Shown: positions 1 to 8,454 of the stretch, piece after piece
How the letters are laid out: each line of letters starts with the position of its first letter
How positions within the stretch are numbered: position 1 is the first letter of the stretch
Notes under the pieces: generated by a model
What the model was told of the DNA's origin: nothing
The model's input: only the letters and a program-made list of their open reading frames with translations
Database searches by the model: none
IMG/VR virus record: IMGVR_UViG_3300028115_000009
Span: 1-64,000 of that record
Length of the DNA: 64,000 nt
Strand: one strand, 5' to 3'
Source: a virus
Program-made: the position numbers and the translations under genes

Positions 1-127
1 CATCAACGTCGGAGTCATTGCTATTATCGTCAGTGCTAAAACCAAGGGCGCGACAACCCTCTCGAAAAGCATCAAAGACAGGTTTGCTATTAAGTGCGCC
101 ATATTGTGTCCATAAACTAAATTTCAT
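1..127 (-). CDS. Unidentified protein, 5' part only (window edge)
   Basis: Forty-two codons are open from an ATG at 127 to the window edge, beginning MKFSLWTQYGALNSKPVFDA and ending in an Asp/Asn/Ser-rich stretch. No family could be assigned from this fragment. It is transcribed away from the glycosyltransferase at 167, with a short AT-rich divergent spacer between them. Its position at the edge of the glycan island suggests a surface-sugar gene, but that is only context. Confidence 0.6.
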   Translation of the reverse strand, partial: MKFSLWTQYGALNSKPVFDAFREGCRALGFSTDDNSNDSDVD

Positions 128-129
128 CT

Positions 130-137
130 GTTAAATA
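130..137 (+). promoter_or_regulatory. T4-late-promoter-like box for the glycosyltransferase at 167
   Basis: GTTAAATA matches the NNTAAATA box seen before many genes of this phage. It predicts a start of transcription near 143 and a leader of about 24 nt, which carries a GAGGAA ribosome-binding site before the ATG at 167. Confidence 0.45.
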
Positions 138-147
138 CCATATAGCA

Positions 148-155
148 TATTTACA
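148..155 (-). promoter_or_regulatory. Possible late box for the leftward edge gene
   Basis: On the minus strand this reads TGTAAATA, about 20 nt before the ATG at 127. It would make the spacer a divergent promoter. No good ribosome-binding site accompanies it, so support is weak. Confidence 0.3.
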
Positions 156-166
156 CGAGGAACACA

Positions 167-1009
167 ATGTCAGCAATAACTGTGGTAACAACATTTCACC
201 CAGCAGGGTTAACAACATATGGACAAAGATTTTTAGATAGTTTTGCAGCAAAGGTTGACAAACGTATTAAATTATTAGTGTATGCAGAAGATTGTAAACC
301 AATTAATCCCGATCCAAGTCGTATTGAAATACTTGATGCCCGAACAGCACTTCCAAAATTAAATGCTTTTAAAGAACGCTGGAAAGATGTACCCAAGGCA
401 AACGGTATTCCGCCGGATGATATTAAAGCAAGGCGTCCTAGAGATTGGAACAAAGAATTTAAATGGAACGCTGTACGCTTTGCTAATAAGACATATGCAG
501 TGTATGACGCTTGTGAACGTAGCAAAGGATGGTGTGTATGGATGGATGCAGATAGCTTTATCCACAGTCCTTGGAGTTACGAAGAGTTTAAAGATCTACT
601 TCCTAGCAATGCTTATATTACATATGTTGGTAGAGGTAAAGGATCTCAGACTTGGCCGGAGTGTGGGTTCTACGGTATGAATCTAAATCATCCTGTGTGT
701 CATAGTTTCTTAGAAGACTTTGAGCGTATGTACGAAGATGCTGAGAACGGTATCTTTACCTTAGAAGAATGGCACGACAGTTATGTGTTCGGTGAGCTAC
801 TAAAGAAGTATAGTGAATTTCCATCGCATGATTACAGTGCAGAAATGTATCTTAAAGAAGCAAAGACTGGTGGAGGCGGACATCCGTTAATTAATGGTCC
901 ACTAGGCAAGTGGATGGACCATATGAAGGGTGTTCGTAAAGAAGAAGGTCGTAGTCGGTCAAAAGACATCATGGTAAATAGAACTGAAGACTACTGGAGT
1001 AATAAGTGA
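167..1009 (+). CDS. GT-A fold glycosyltransferase-like protein
   Basis: This is a 280-aa soluble protein. The segment GWCVWMDADSF (residues 121-131) has the hydrophobic strand followed by D-x-D (Asp127, Asp129) that binds metal and nucleotide-sugar in GT-A enzymes. The N-terminus (AITVVTTFHPAG) looks like the first strand of the donor-binding domain. The sugar and acceptor cannot be inferred. A GAGGAA site precedes the ATG. The downstream methyltransferase starts inside the stop codon (GTGA), so the two are probably cotranslated and act on the same glycan. Remote glycosyltransferase families are the alternative. Confidence 0.7.
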   Translation: MSAITVVTTFHPAGLTTYGQRFLDSFAAKVDKRIKLLVYAEDCKPINPDPSRIEILDARTALPKLNAFKERWKDVPKANGIPPDDIKARRPRDWNKEFKWNAVRFANKTYAVYDACERSKGWCVWMDADSFIHSPWSYEEFKDLLPSNAYITYVGRGKGSQTWPECGFYGMNLNHPVCHSFLEDFERMYEDAENGIFTLEEWHDSYVFGELLKKYSEFPSHDYSAEMYLKEAKTGGGGHPLINGPLGKWMDHMKGVRKEEGRSRSKDIMVNRTEDYWSNK

Positions 1010-1542
1010 AGCCAATTTTATTTAAAGTAATGGAAAGCATTATAGGCAATGCTAAGTGTGAATTCATTGGAGAGATCGGAACGCACAAGGGAGGTACTGC
1101 AAAACAATTTATTAATTTCTTTGCTCCTAGAGTTGAAAAACTAACGTACCATGGATATGATGTATTTGACTTTGGAATAGATAATGTTGAATTCCACAAA
1201 GGCGAACGCAATGGTAAAGCACCTGTAAAATTAACTACTGCAAATATTACTTTTGATAAAGTTAAACGAAAACATCAAAATATAGATATTAAATTGTTTA
1301 AAGGATTTACAACTGATACCTTAGAAACTACTATATTTGATTTTGTATATATTGACGGTGGTCATAGTTACGAAACTGTAAAGCACGATTATAGTAAAGT
1401 TAAAGACAGTAAAATTATTGTGTTTGACGATTGCAAGATTCCCGGAGTTCGGCAAGTAATTAATGAAATTAAAGAATCTGGAATAGACGTCGAAATGGTT
1501 ACTACTCCGTCAAAGCACATTTGGGCAGTTGTTAGGAATTAA
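1006..1542 (+). CDS. Class I SAM-dependent methyltransferase-like protein
   Basis: A 178-aa protein with a Rossmann-type methyltransferase pattern. The glycine-rich motif I is EIGTHKGGTA (residues 23-32). A later FVYIDGGHSYETV segment (113-125) matches the Methyltransf_24 family, which often methylates sugars. The start is GTG at 1006, overlapping the TGA of the glycosyltransferase and supported by TGGAG six bases upstream. An internal ATG at 1030 is a less likely start. The gene converges on the minus-strand gene ending at 1532 and overlaps it by 11 nt. Confidence 0.65.
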   Translation: MKPILFKVMESIIGNAKCEFIGEIGTHKGGTAKQFINFFAPRVEKLTYHGYDVFDFGIDNVEFHKGERNGKAPVKLTTANITFDKVKRKHQNIDIKLFKGFTTDTLETTIFDFVYIDGGHSYETVKHDYSKVKDSKIIVFDDCKIPGVRQVINEIKESGIDVEMVTTPSKHIWAVVRN

Positions 1543-2461
1543 CGTACTGCCTCATATGACGCCAGGCACTGCCGTCTTCTAGTTCACTGAACTTCCAATG
1601 AAACATACTAATACGTTCTAGCCAATGCTGTCTGTCAAACTGTTGTGGTGATTCTAACTTCTCAAATCCAAGATGTGCTACTTCGGCACATTGACTTTTA
1701 GTAGCGTCTGTAATAAATGCGCTGTATCCCATAATAATAGGTCCAACAATGCTACTGCTATTATGATTAACAACAGCATGACAATTTTGTAAATCTTCTA
1801 CTATTGTTCGGTTAATAGGGCTTACGGTAACATGTTTAATTTGATTTAATAATCGCTGTATTTGAGGAGATCTTCTATTAGTTTGATTATCACTAGGATG
1901 CAATCTTACAATAATAGGTCTGTCAGAATGCACTCGTATTTTCTTACAAGTATCTAAAAGCCATGTATCTAAATTTACCTTACCCATGCTCCATCCGCCG
2001 TTGCGTTGAGCACAAATAAGAATATGCCTACCGCTAACTTTTGTATCTTCTATTTTGATGTTTAAGTCTTTAGATATTTGTTGCCAACGACTAGAGTCTA
2101 TACTATCATCAAAATAGTTTCCTGTATTAGGAAACACTCCATCAAAACTGTATCTTAAATAATGGTGGTTGTTTTGATTATTAGCGTAAAGAAATAAATT
2201 AGAATCAGCAGTACATACGTGTGTATTGTCAGTGCGATCAATTACACGCTGTCTTAATTGTAAGTGAGGTAAATTTTTTCCGTGCTCGTGCTGCCAACCT
2301 TGTATCATGCCTACATCACAATGCTGTAAATTAAATCCCCGATGTAATATTCCTGTATCGCCTGCTGCATTTACACCTTGTGTAAATTTTTTTAAGATAT
2401 TAAATTTTTCTTCGCTTTTGTTTTTAGCAGGAATTACATTGTAATAACTAACGACCTTCAT
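1532..2461 (-). CDS. Capsule-polysaccharide-type GT-B-like protein (copy 1)
   Basis: 309 aa. Its C-terminal half has the pattern DRPIIVRLHPSD (180-191) followed by CHAVVNHNSSSIVGPIIMG (227-245). This matches the nucleotide-binding half of capsule biosynthesis and CDP-glycerol-type glycosyltransferases: an R-x-HP motif, then an N-x-SSxxxxP/EA helix. The same signature occurs in the C-terminal part of the gene at 2448-4148 and in the gene at 5520-6428, so the three are paralogues. It overlaps the upstream gene by 14 nt, which suggests translational coupling. The donor and acceptor are unknown. Confidence 0.6.
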   Translation of the reverse strand: MKVVSYYNVIPAKNKSEEKFNILKKFTQGVNAAGDTGILHRGFNLQHCDVGMIQGWQHEHGKNLPHLQLRQRVIDRTDNTHVCTADSNLFLYANNQNNHHYLRYSFDGVFPNTGNYFDDSIDSSRWQQISKDLNIKIEDTKVSGRHILICAQRNGGWSMGKVNLDTWLLDTCKKIRVHSDRPIIVRLHPSDNQTNRRSPQIQRLLNQIKHVTVSPINRTIVEDLQNCHAVVNHNSSSIVGPIIMGYSAFITDATKSQCAEVAHLGFEKLESPQQFDRQHWLERISMFHWKFSELEDGSAWRHMRQYVNS

Positions 2462-4148
2462 TGACTATGCTCCAAGCATACCCGTTCATCATCTCAGCTC
2501 GACTAAATTGACAATAGCTAAGATGTGCCATTAATGCAGTCATTTCATCTTTATCTGGAATATGCAATTTTTCAACATCAGCTAGACTAGTATTGCATAC
2601 CATAGACGCACAATTAGGTCCTAGTGTAATAGCAGGCTTTCCTACCATTAGTGCTTCTAGTGCTGCAATACTATTGTATGTAATTAAGCAATGAACATTT
2701 TGATCAAGAGCTGCTTCTAAAGAATTATTTGCAATTCGATCTGTACGCACCGGTTTAAGTCTAACTTCAATTGGTCGATCAGTATATTGTTTTAACTGTT
2801 CAGTTACAGATTGAATCCATTCTTCTGGACTAGGTTGATTAAATAATTTCATTACTTTGTCACTTGGCGGAACTAATAAAATTTTCTTGCCATCTCTAAA
2901 CTTCTTATATTTCCAACTAAGCAATCTATCGTGCGGGCGTTCAATAATAGGTCCTAGATTTTGTAAGTTATTCTTTGTAACTCTGTGCCAACCTTTTGAT
3001 TTGCTTTTACTGTTTCCAAAGTATCCAGTATCAATGGCATAAAAATCTCTACCAGTATTCCAGCAATGGACTACTGCTTCTCTGCTGCTTTTACCAACAC
3101 CTCTAATAATCAATGGTGACGATGTATTTTGTTCAGCCTCCCATGTACTTAATTTTCCGTTAACACCAATGCTTAACGCTTCTAAATATTCATCGTATAC
3201 ATAAGATTTATTATTGTAATTTAAATCATCGTTAAATATTGCAGCAACTTTATGTGTCTTACTTTCTTGAAATTTGTTTTGGATAATTGCCATTGCCTGT
3301 TCCTCTGTGTATCCGTAATATTGACCAGTGGGATCAATTGTTGAATATGCTAATGCTTTGATTGGTTCTTTTAAATGATCAGGCAACGTTAAATCCATAA
3401 CTGTTTTAGTACCTGTACGTTCATTTACTAATTTTACTGCTGTATTATGTTCTTCTTTTAATAGGTATTGTCTTTCGGCACGATAATATTCACTTGCATA
3501 TTCACAATCATAATATTCTTTAAACCAAGGACCACCTTCTGTGTAGTGTAAGAACTTTGGCTTGCCGTCTTTAGGTTCTTTATACCAGCCTACTAACCAA
3601 TTCCATTCGTGGCTTAAACTACCTATTTCGCTATCTTTTAACCAACTAAATCTATGCAAATACTTGCCATCTATCTTTGGATCATTAACAAATTCTTTAG
3701 TAAGTACACTATTGCTAGGATGTGAACAATTGATTAACATCATACTTGACCAATTTTTACGTGGATATACTGTTTGCTTTTGCCCATCCATTTTAACTCC
3801 TTCTTTAGGAGTGTAGTCGTGATGCGCACACATTACAGCAAACTTATCATTGCGTTGGGCAAATAATTTTTTAACGTCTTCTAATGCCACAAAGTCACAA
3901 TCAATAAACAATGCCCATCCATTAAATCCCATCATCTCAGGTACAAGGAATCGTGTAAATGTAAATTCCGTGCTAGCTAGTTTATCTTCGTCTCTCCAAT
4001 ATATACGATTTCTTTCACGTAACTCTTTTTGTTTTAACGGAATAACTTCAATAGGAACACTTGCAGTCTCAAGTAAACTGTACTTGCAGGTTTGGTATGC
4101 TATATCTTCTCTGCTGTCCCAGCCTACGAAAATCTTTAAAGGTTCCAT
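2448..4148 (-). CDS. Two-domain glycosyltransferase: GT-A N-terminus plus capsule-type GT-B C-terminus
   Basis: 566 aa. Residues 1 to about 230 look like a GT-A domain: IFVGWDSRED at the N-terminus and ALFIDCDFVALED (79-91) with D83-x-D85. Residues from about 300 to the end are the capsule-type GT-B module, with RPIEVRLKP (458-466) and LITYNSIAALEALMVGKPAI (491-510), paralogous to the adjacent genes. Joining two folds in one protein suggests two successive sugar transfers, or transfer coupled to chain assembly. The gene abuts the cytidylyltransferase-cupin gene (shared base at 4148). No signal peptide or membrane segment is visible. Confidence 0.65.
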   Translation of the reverse strand: MEPLKIFVGWDSREDIAYQTCKYSLLETASVPIEVIPLKQKELRERNRIYWRDEDKLASTEFTFTRFLVPEMMGFNGWALFIDCDFVALEDVKKLFAQRNDKFAVMCAHHDYTPKEGVKMDGQKQTVYPRKNWSSMMLINCSHPSNSVLTKEFVNDPKIDGKYLHRFSWLKDSEIGSLSHEWNWLVGWYKEPKDGKPKFLHYTEGGPWFKEYYDCEYASEYYRAERQYLLKEEHNTAVKLVNERTGTKTVMDLTLPDHLKEPIKALAYSTIDPTGQYYGYTEEQAMAIIQNKFQESKTHKVAAIFNDDLNYNNKSYVYDEYLEALSIGVNGKLSTWEAEQNTSSPLIIRGVGKSSREAVVHCWNTGRDFYAIDTGYFGNSKSKSKGWHRVTKNNLQNLGPIIERPHDRLLSWKYKKFRDGKKILLVPPSDKVMKLFNQPSPEEWIQSVTEQLKQYTDRPIEVRLKPVRTDRIANNSLEAALDQNVHCLITYNSIAALEALMVGKPAITLGPNCASMVCNTSLADVEKLHIPDKDEMTALMAHLSYCQFSRAEMMNGYAWSIVNEGR

Positions 4149-4924
4149 TAATCTCTTCTCTCTATATCATCTTCTGTGAGTGTTACACCCATCCAAACTT
4201 CTACAACTCTAGCAGTTACATCGCCTATGTTAGTTGCCTTGTGCCATGTTCTATGAGGAATATCAATACTGCTTCCGGGATAGTATGTTTTAGATTTAGT
4301 ATCTCCATTTTGGTACTCTAAATCCATACGTATAATACCTTCAACAACATGCCAGTGCTCTGAGCGTTTAGAATGGCGTTGGTCGCTTAGTGCTTTGCCT
4401 GCGTCAAATTCAAGTTGTTTAACTTGCCAACCATCGCCTTTGTCTAGCACAGTGTATCTGCCCCATGCACGTTCTGTAGTAGGTTGGCCCCATTCTTTAA
4501 GAATCCAACTACTTGAATTTTTCTTATCCTGGCCGCCTACTCCGTAAGCAAAACTAACTTGGCCTTCGTCATAGTAATGGCGCTCTTCAGGAACATTACC
4601 TTGCTTGCGATCGCCACCGTTAGCAAATATAACTCGTAGATCAGGATCGTAGTCTCGGTCTCTTAACACTTGTTCAATTGCATTTGATGCTGTTCCGTCA
4701 CTATCGTCAAATGCAATTACTTCGTCTACCATTGACAAATTGCCAACAATGGCAGCACGTTCTTGCCAAGGCATAAAAGGACGACCCTTCTTTTGAGTAA
4801 GCCAATTATCGGAATTTAATCCAACTACTAAACGATCGCCTAGTGCTTTTGCTGCTTTGAAGTAGGCAAGGTGCCCGCTATGTAAAGGGTCAAACCCTCC
4901 TGTGACTAATACTACATTGTTCAT
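4148..4924 (-). CDS. Fusion of a cytidylyltransferase-like domain with a mannose-6-P-isomerase-type cupin
   Basis: 258 aa. The N-terminal 120 residues are a nucleotidyltransferase of the RfaE/TagD type: VTGGFDPLHSGHLAYF with the H-x-G-H motif at 15-18, then VVGLNSDNW. The C-terminal 110 residues are a cupin with SEHWHVVEG and SSIDIPHRTWHKATN, resembling the C-terminal domain of type II phosphomannose isomerases. Together they could activate a sugar phosphate with CTP or ATP and isomerise it, a plausible donor supply for the neighbouring transferases. The exact nucleotide and sugar are unknown. The ATG lies 5 nt after a TATAAATA box, so the mRNA may be leaderless. Confidence 0.7.
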   Translation of the reverse strand: MNNVVLVTGGFDPLHSGHLAYFKAAKALGDRLVVGLNSDNWLTQKKGRPFMPWQERAAIVGNLSMVDEVIAFDDSDGTASNAIEQVLRDRDYDPDLRVIFANGGDRKQGNVPEERHYYDEGQVSFAYGVGGQDKKNSSSWILKEWGQPTTERAWGRYTVLDKGDGWQVKQLEFDAGKALSDQRHSKRSEHWHVVEGIIRMDLEYQNGDTKSKTYYPGSSIDIPHRTWHKATNIGDVTARVVEVWMGVTLTEDDIERRD

Positions 4925-4929
4925 GTAGA

Positions 4930-4937
4930 TATTTATA
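4930..4937 (-). promoter_or_regulatory. Late promoter box (TATAAATA), leaderless geometry
   Basis: The minus strand reads TATAAATA, identical to the T4 late promoter, followed by five bases and the ATG at 4924. With the T4 spacing the transcript would start on the A of the ATG. Confidence 0.65.
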
Positions 4938-4986
4938 TGCGTAGTTTATATAAATTATTTTTTATGAAAATTATTTTCTACAAGTT

Positions 4987-5523
4987 TCATTTTTTAAAAA
5001 CCAATCCGTATTTTTTAAAAAATTTACGTTTCATTGAACTCTTTTTTCTAAGTTCTTTTGTTAGTCTTTGATTAAAAGTAAATCCGTATTTTTCAAATAT
5101 TGCTATCCAGTATTCTTCCGTATTGCAGTTTACATGATGATGCCCTGGAGTATTAGGAGGAGCAAATGTCATGCAAACAGTTTTTCCTGAAGAAAAAGTT
5201 TGCATAAAATTATCTAGATATTTTTCTTCCACATGCTCAACAAACTCACAACTCCAAACTAAATCGAAACTTTTATCAAATGTCAAAGGGCCGTTTGTAT
5301 AATCGTGTATGCAAACTTTATTTGGATTTTTTCTTTCAACTTTAAAGTCTCCATCTACTCCTTGCACATCATATCCCAACGATAACGCTTCGTCAAGCAT
5401 GCCTCCTGGACCGCAACCAATATCTAAATAAGATGTAGCACCAGCTTTTTTAAAATACTCTAAAATGTTTTTATCGATGTGAGTTATGCCGCAATGGCCT
5501 CCTAAATGTGTTGGTAAATTCAT
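4987..5523 (-). CDS. Class I SAM-dependent methyltransferase (Methyltransf_11-like)
   Basis: 178 aa from the chosen start. TSYLDIGCGPGGMLDEA is a textbook motif I (D-x-G-C-G-x-G), followed by GVDGDF as motif II and SFDLVWSCEFVEHV as the post-motif acidic loop. The start at 5523 was preferred over an in-frame ATG at 5547. It overlaps the upstream stop as ATGA and has AAAGGAAG a few bases upstream. The substrate is probably a sugar or a glycan-linked group, judged from the glycosyltransferase neighbours. The family also includes small-molecule methyltransferases. Confidence 0.75.
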   Translation of the reverse strand: MNLPTHLGGHCGITHIDKNILEYFKKAGATSYLDIGCGPGGMLDEALSLGYDVQGVDGDFKVERKNPNKVCIHDYTNGPLTFDKSFDLVWSCEFVEHVEEKYLDNFMQTFSSGKTVCMTFAPPNTPGHHHVNCNTEEYWIAIFEKYGFTFNQRLTKELRKKSSMKRKFFKKYGLVFKK

Positions 5524-6428
5524 AATACTTCCTTTAAATGACTCCACATCAAGCCGTTTGTAATTTCTTCATTATTCCAAATTGTGTATGCAATTTTATT
5601 ACACCAAGTACTTATGTCAATATTATAATCCAGGGATTCAATTTTCGATAAATCCTTGTGTCCTATATCATATGCACTTGAGGTAGAACTTAATGTAAAA
5701 ATAGGGATTCCTTTTTCAACTGCTTCAACTGCACTATTACTGCTATAGGTAACAACACAATATGCATTATTTAGATCTTCTTCTAATCCTTTGCCGCCAT
5801 TTAATGTAGTCGTAGAATTATAATTTTTACTAACACTTATATTTTTATATGCATTGTTTAAATTCTCTTCTAACGCATAAAAAGTTTTTGCACCAACCGG
5901 ATGAGGTCTAACTACAATAGGTCTGTCAGTATACCGTCTAATAATTTTAATTTGCTCAATTATATAACTATCGAACGAATTGTATCCTGCATTATACATT
6001 TCTATTAATGCACTGTCTTTCTCTAATTGTCCCATTATAAGAATACTGTCTCCAGGACTATTCCAGTCAGCAAAAGATATGCCTGTATCTTTTTGTATTT
6101 TGTTCCAGCGATAATCATCTACATTGTTATTGTTAAAATTACCAATGCCGTTTTTATAACTGGTCCAGCCCCAACGTTTATAATTTGGCAGTTGTCTTAC
6201 CGCACCCTCTTCGCATACTAAAAAAGGTTTGTTAGAATCCAGTATAAATTTATAGATAGGGTTAAGTTTATTATTAAGATAAGGGTTATAAATGTTAAAC
6301 TGCACATATACATCTATATTAGCAGAAGTATATCTATTAGAGGTCATTAATGTATCCGGGCTAAATCCTTTTGCCCAACCTTCTAAAATTTTTCCTTTGT
6401 TTAATTTTTTAGTATTAAAAATTATCAT
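5520..6428 (-). CDS. Capsule-polysaccharide-type GT-B-like protein (copy 3)
   Basis: 302 aa. Like the proteins at 1532-2461 and 2448-4148, it carries TDRPIVVRPHPVG followed by AYCVVTYSSNSAVEAVEKGI. It also ends with the shared tail pattern of an acidic or Asn-rich stretch, NGLMW and H. The N-terminal half is divergent. The gene overlaps the upstream glycosyltransferase by 14 nt and the downstream methyltransferase by an ATGA junction, so the three are likely made together. Base composition is strikingly AT-rich, more so than in the structural genes. Confidence 0.6.
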   Translation of the reverse strand: MIIFNTKKLNKGKILEGWAKGFSPDTLMTSNRYTSANIDVYVQFNIYNPYLNNKLNPIYKFILDSNKPFLVCEEGAVRQLPNYKRWGWTSYKNGIGNFNNNNVDDYRWNKIQKDTGISFADWNSPGDSILIMGQLEKDSALIEMYNAGYNSFDSYIIEQIKIIRRYTDRPIVVRPHPVGAKTFYALEENLNNAYKNISVSKNYNSTTTLNGGKGLEEDLNNAYCVVTYSSNSAVEAVEKGIPIFTLSSTSSAYDIGHKDLSKIESLDYNIDISTWCNKIAYTIWNNEEITNGLMWSHLKEVL

Positions 6429-7074
6429 TTAACAAAGTTTTAATTAATTTATCACCGTGATTAGAAATCCAATCTTTGTATAACTTTCGATCAGTTTCCA
6501 TATTAGAATTAACTTGGTTATAAGTTTCATCTAAAGATGTTTTTCCTGTTGACCAGTGTACGTGTTCAACTACAATATCTTCACGTAATACAATACAATT
6601 TAATCCTTCGCCGATGTATTGCCAGCTGTCATCTAAGAAAAAATGTTTAGTAGCAGGATGCCCAAACCAACCAACTGCTCTTACTAAATCTCCGCCACAA
6701 ACAGGATGTGTGGGCAAATGTTTCTTTTTCTGTTTACCTAAGTCATCAGGATGGGCAATTTTACGTAAGCCTGCTTCTTCAACAAGCTGTTTGTCCCAGT
6801 AGTTAGTACGAGGAACAATATCATCTGCTCCTAATCCGTACCAATCTTCGTTAGGATACTTATGAAACATTTCTTCCATTGCTGCTTTAAGTCCTTCCCT
6901 AGGACCAACAACTACTTCAAATGTATTAGGATAATCTAACGCAAGATATTCTTCTAACTTAGGATCATCGTCGTCTAATCTAACGTAGACTTTGCTACTG
7001 CCTTTAGTTGCAATATATGCTTCTATAAATCTTTTTAAGTTGTGAGGACGACCTCTAGTTGGTAAACTCCACAT
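6415..7074 (-). CDS. GT-A (family 2-like) glycosyltransferase
   Basis: 219 aa. It starts MWSLPTRGRPHNLKRFIEAY, the typical opening of family-2-like glycosyltransferases. It then has VYVRLDDDDP (29-38) and GLGADDIVPRTNYWD, the acidic loops that bind metal and donor. There are no membrane segments, so it is cytoplasmic. It shares one base with the upstream GT25 stop (TAATG) and overlaps the downstream capsule-type gene by 14 nt, placing it in a coupled glycan operon. The sugar specificity is not deducible. Confidence 0.65.
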   Translation of the reverse strand: MWSLPTRGRPHNLKRFIEAYIATKGSSKVYVRLDDDDPKLEEYLALDYPNTFEVVVGPREGLKAAMEEMFHKYPNEDWYGLGADDIVPRTNYWDKQLVEEAGLRKIAHPDDLGKQKKKHLPTHPVCGGDLVRAVGWFGHPATKHFFLDDSWQYIGEGLNCIVLREDIVVEHVHWSTGKTSLDETYNQVNSNMETDRKLYKDWISNHGDKLIKTLLNDNF

Positions 7075-7760
7075 TATAATAACCCCGGGTTTGCTGTTAA
7101 ACTTGCAGTACTGATATTGTTACCTTCTGCATAAAATGGATGCAATCTTGCTATAGTCGGCACTGTAGTCTTAAGATTAACTATCCTTGAATTAATTTGT
7201 TGATCTGCAGGACGATGACCGTTTACATTAATAAAATTAATAAGTTTTTTAGCAGCGTGAGGCTTTATTATATAAGAGTATGCACCTTTAAAATAATCTC
7301 TTAATCCGTATTTTACTACCTTTATAGGATTATTAGTATAATCTTCTACAGTTACTTTTAGATCTTTTTCTAAATCTAAATCACTATTATAAGTTCTGCT
7401 ATACGGATCCAGTCTATCTAATTTTAGTACATCATCAAACTGATCTAATAATAGCGGATCAATCGGTCGTATTAAGTAACCGTCATGTTCTAGAATAACA
7501 ATAGGTTCATTTAACTCTATACACTTTTGCCAAAGATAGTAATGGCTAAAAAAACATCCAACTACACCTAGTCTATCTTTTTTAAATTTTCCGTGTTTTT
7601 TTATATTTGTGTTCTTGTAATGAAACTCTGCATCATTGCCGTTTATTGCTTTAAAATATTCAGGGCGAAGTCCATATTTTACAGCTTGAAGCAAACATTC
7701 TTCTGCCATTTGACAAGAATGTTTGTTTTCTTCTAAGCGAATAATAAAACTCTTGATCAC
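7074..7760 (-). CDS. Glycosyltransferase family 25 (LPS biosynthesis) protein
   Basis: 228 aa. The N-terminus SFIIRLEENKHSCQMAEECL and the block GVVGCFFSHYYLWQKCIELN followed by EPIVILEHDG match the GT25 family. That family transfers galactose or related sugars in LPS outer-core synthesis. The E-H-D triad corresponds to the usual E-D-D acidic site, with the middle residue changed to His. The start codon is GTG at 7760 and forms a GTGA overlap with the uvsY stop, tying this sugar gene to the recombination operon. The acceptor could be host LPS or a virion glycan. Confidence 0.75.
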   Translation of the reverse strand: MIKSFIIRLEENKHSCQMAEECLLQAVKYGLRPEYFKAINGNDAEFHYKNTNIKKHGKFKKDRLGVVGCFFSHYYLWQKCIELNEPIVILEHDGYLIRPIDPLLLDQFDDVLKLDRLDPYSRTYNSDLDLEKDLKVTVEDYTNNPIKVVKYGLRDYFKGAYSYIIKPHAAKKLINFINVNGHRPADQQINSRIVNLKTTVPTIARLHPFYAEGNNISTASLTANPGLL

Positions 7761-8212
7761 AGACTTGCGTCTTCCATTCCTGCTACACGTAGTTTAACTA
7801 CGTTTGTAATCTGCCATTGCTTTTGATCAAGTGCTTTAAGAACGCCTAACCACTTGTTGCGCATTAGTGCAAATTCGTTAATAATCTTTTCATAGTCAAC
7901 AACATCTGCTTCGCCATCGACATAACGTTCTACGTCACGACTTGACAAAGCACGTTGATAGTTTTCAAGATATTTTTTAAAATACGAGCTACGCAACCTA
8001 CGTAGCTCGATATTTAAATAGTTGAGGATAGCTTCAATCTCTTGAAGTTGATTAAAGCGTTGTTCAACAATGCCTGGCATTTCAGCCGCCGCACGTTCTA
8101 CATTACCTTTGAGTTTTACCTCTTGTTTTGCAGATAACAATTCGTTTTCATAATGCGCTACTGCATCAGGAATTTTAGAAATGTCACGCGATACGTCTGA
8201 ATACCAGCCCAT
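7757..8212 (-). CDS. uvsY: UvsY-like recombination mediator
   Basis: 151 aa (T4 UvsY is 137). UvsY loads the UvsX recombinase onto gp32-coated ssDNA. The conserved core is present: helical N-terminus, then LRRLRSSYFKKYLENYQRAL with SRDVERYVDGEADVV, and a C-terminal helix with NKWLGVLKALDQKQWQITNV. The gene sits downstream of uvsX and a small gene, the order seen in marine T4-like phages. The ATG is preceded by GAGG. Its stop overlaps the GTG start of the GT25 gene. Confidence 0.85.
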   Translation of the reverse strand: MGWYSDVSRDISKIPDAVAHYENELLSAKQEVKLKGNVERAAAEMPGIVEQRFNQLQEIEAILNYLNIELRRLRSSYFKKYLENYQRALSSRDVERYVDGEADVVDYEKIINEFALMRNKWLGVLKALDQKQWQITNVVKLRVAGMEDASL

Positions 8213-8214
8213 TA

Positions 8215-8451
8215 TTAGTCCTCATCTTCCCATGGATCATCTTGTTCGTAATTTTCTTCATCAATGTCTAAGAAGTAATTAATTGCACCGTCTAGTACTG
8301 CATCTGAACCTAGCGTACTAGTTAGTGTATCATCTGCTACACCGTAGTCAGCTAACAAATCAACGAACCGCTCGGCTGCAAGTTCTTGATTCTTTTTATC
8401 AATGTACTCTTTAAATAAAGTCCACACTTCTACAATTTGACTTTCATCCAT
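8215..8451 (-). CDS. Small acidic protein between uvsX and uvsY
   Basis: 78 aa, mostly helical, ending in a very acidic tail (EENYEQDDPWEDED). No function is recognised. A small gene in this position is, from memory, also found between uvsX and uvsY in marine T4-like phages. That argues for a role linked to recombination or replication. A GAGGAA site six bases before the ATG and the tight packing (3 bases after uvsX, 2 before uvsY) support it as a real gene. The acidic tail could mimic DNA or contact gp32 or UvsX; that is speculation. Confidence 0.75.
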   Translation of the reverse strand: MDESQIVEVWTLFKEYIDKKNQELAAERFVDLLADYGVADDTLTSTLGSDAVLDGAINYFLDIDEENYEQDDPWEDED

Positions 8452-8454
8452 GGA

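Noticed and set aside
5524-5547. Longer N-terminus for the methyltransferase (start 5547)
   Set aside because: The ATGA overlap and AAAGGAAG support the start at 5523; the extra residues lie inside the upstream gene.
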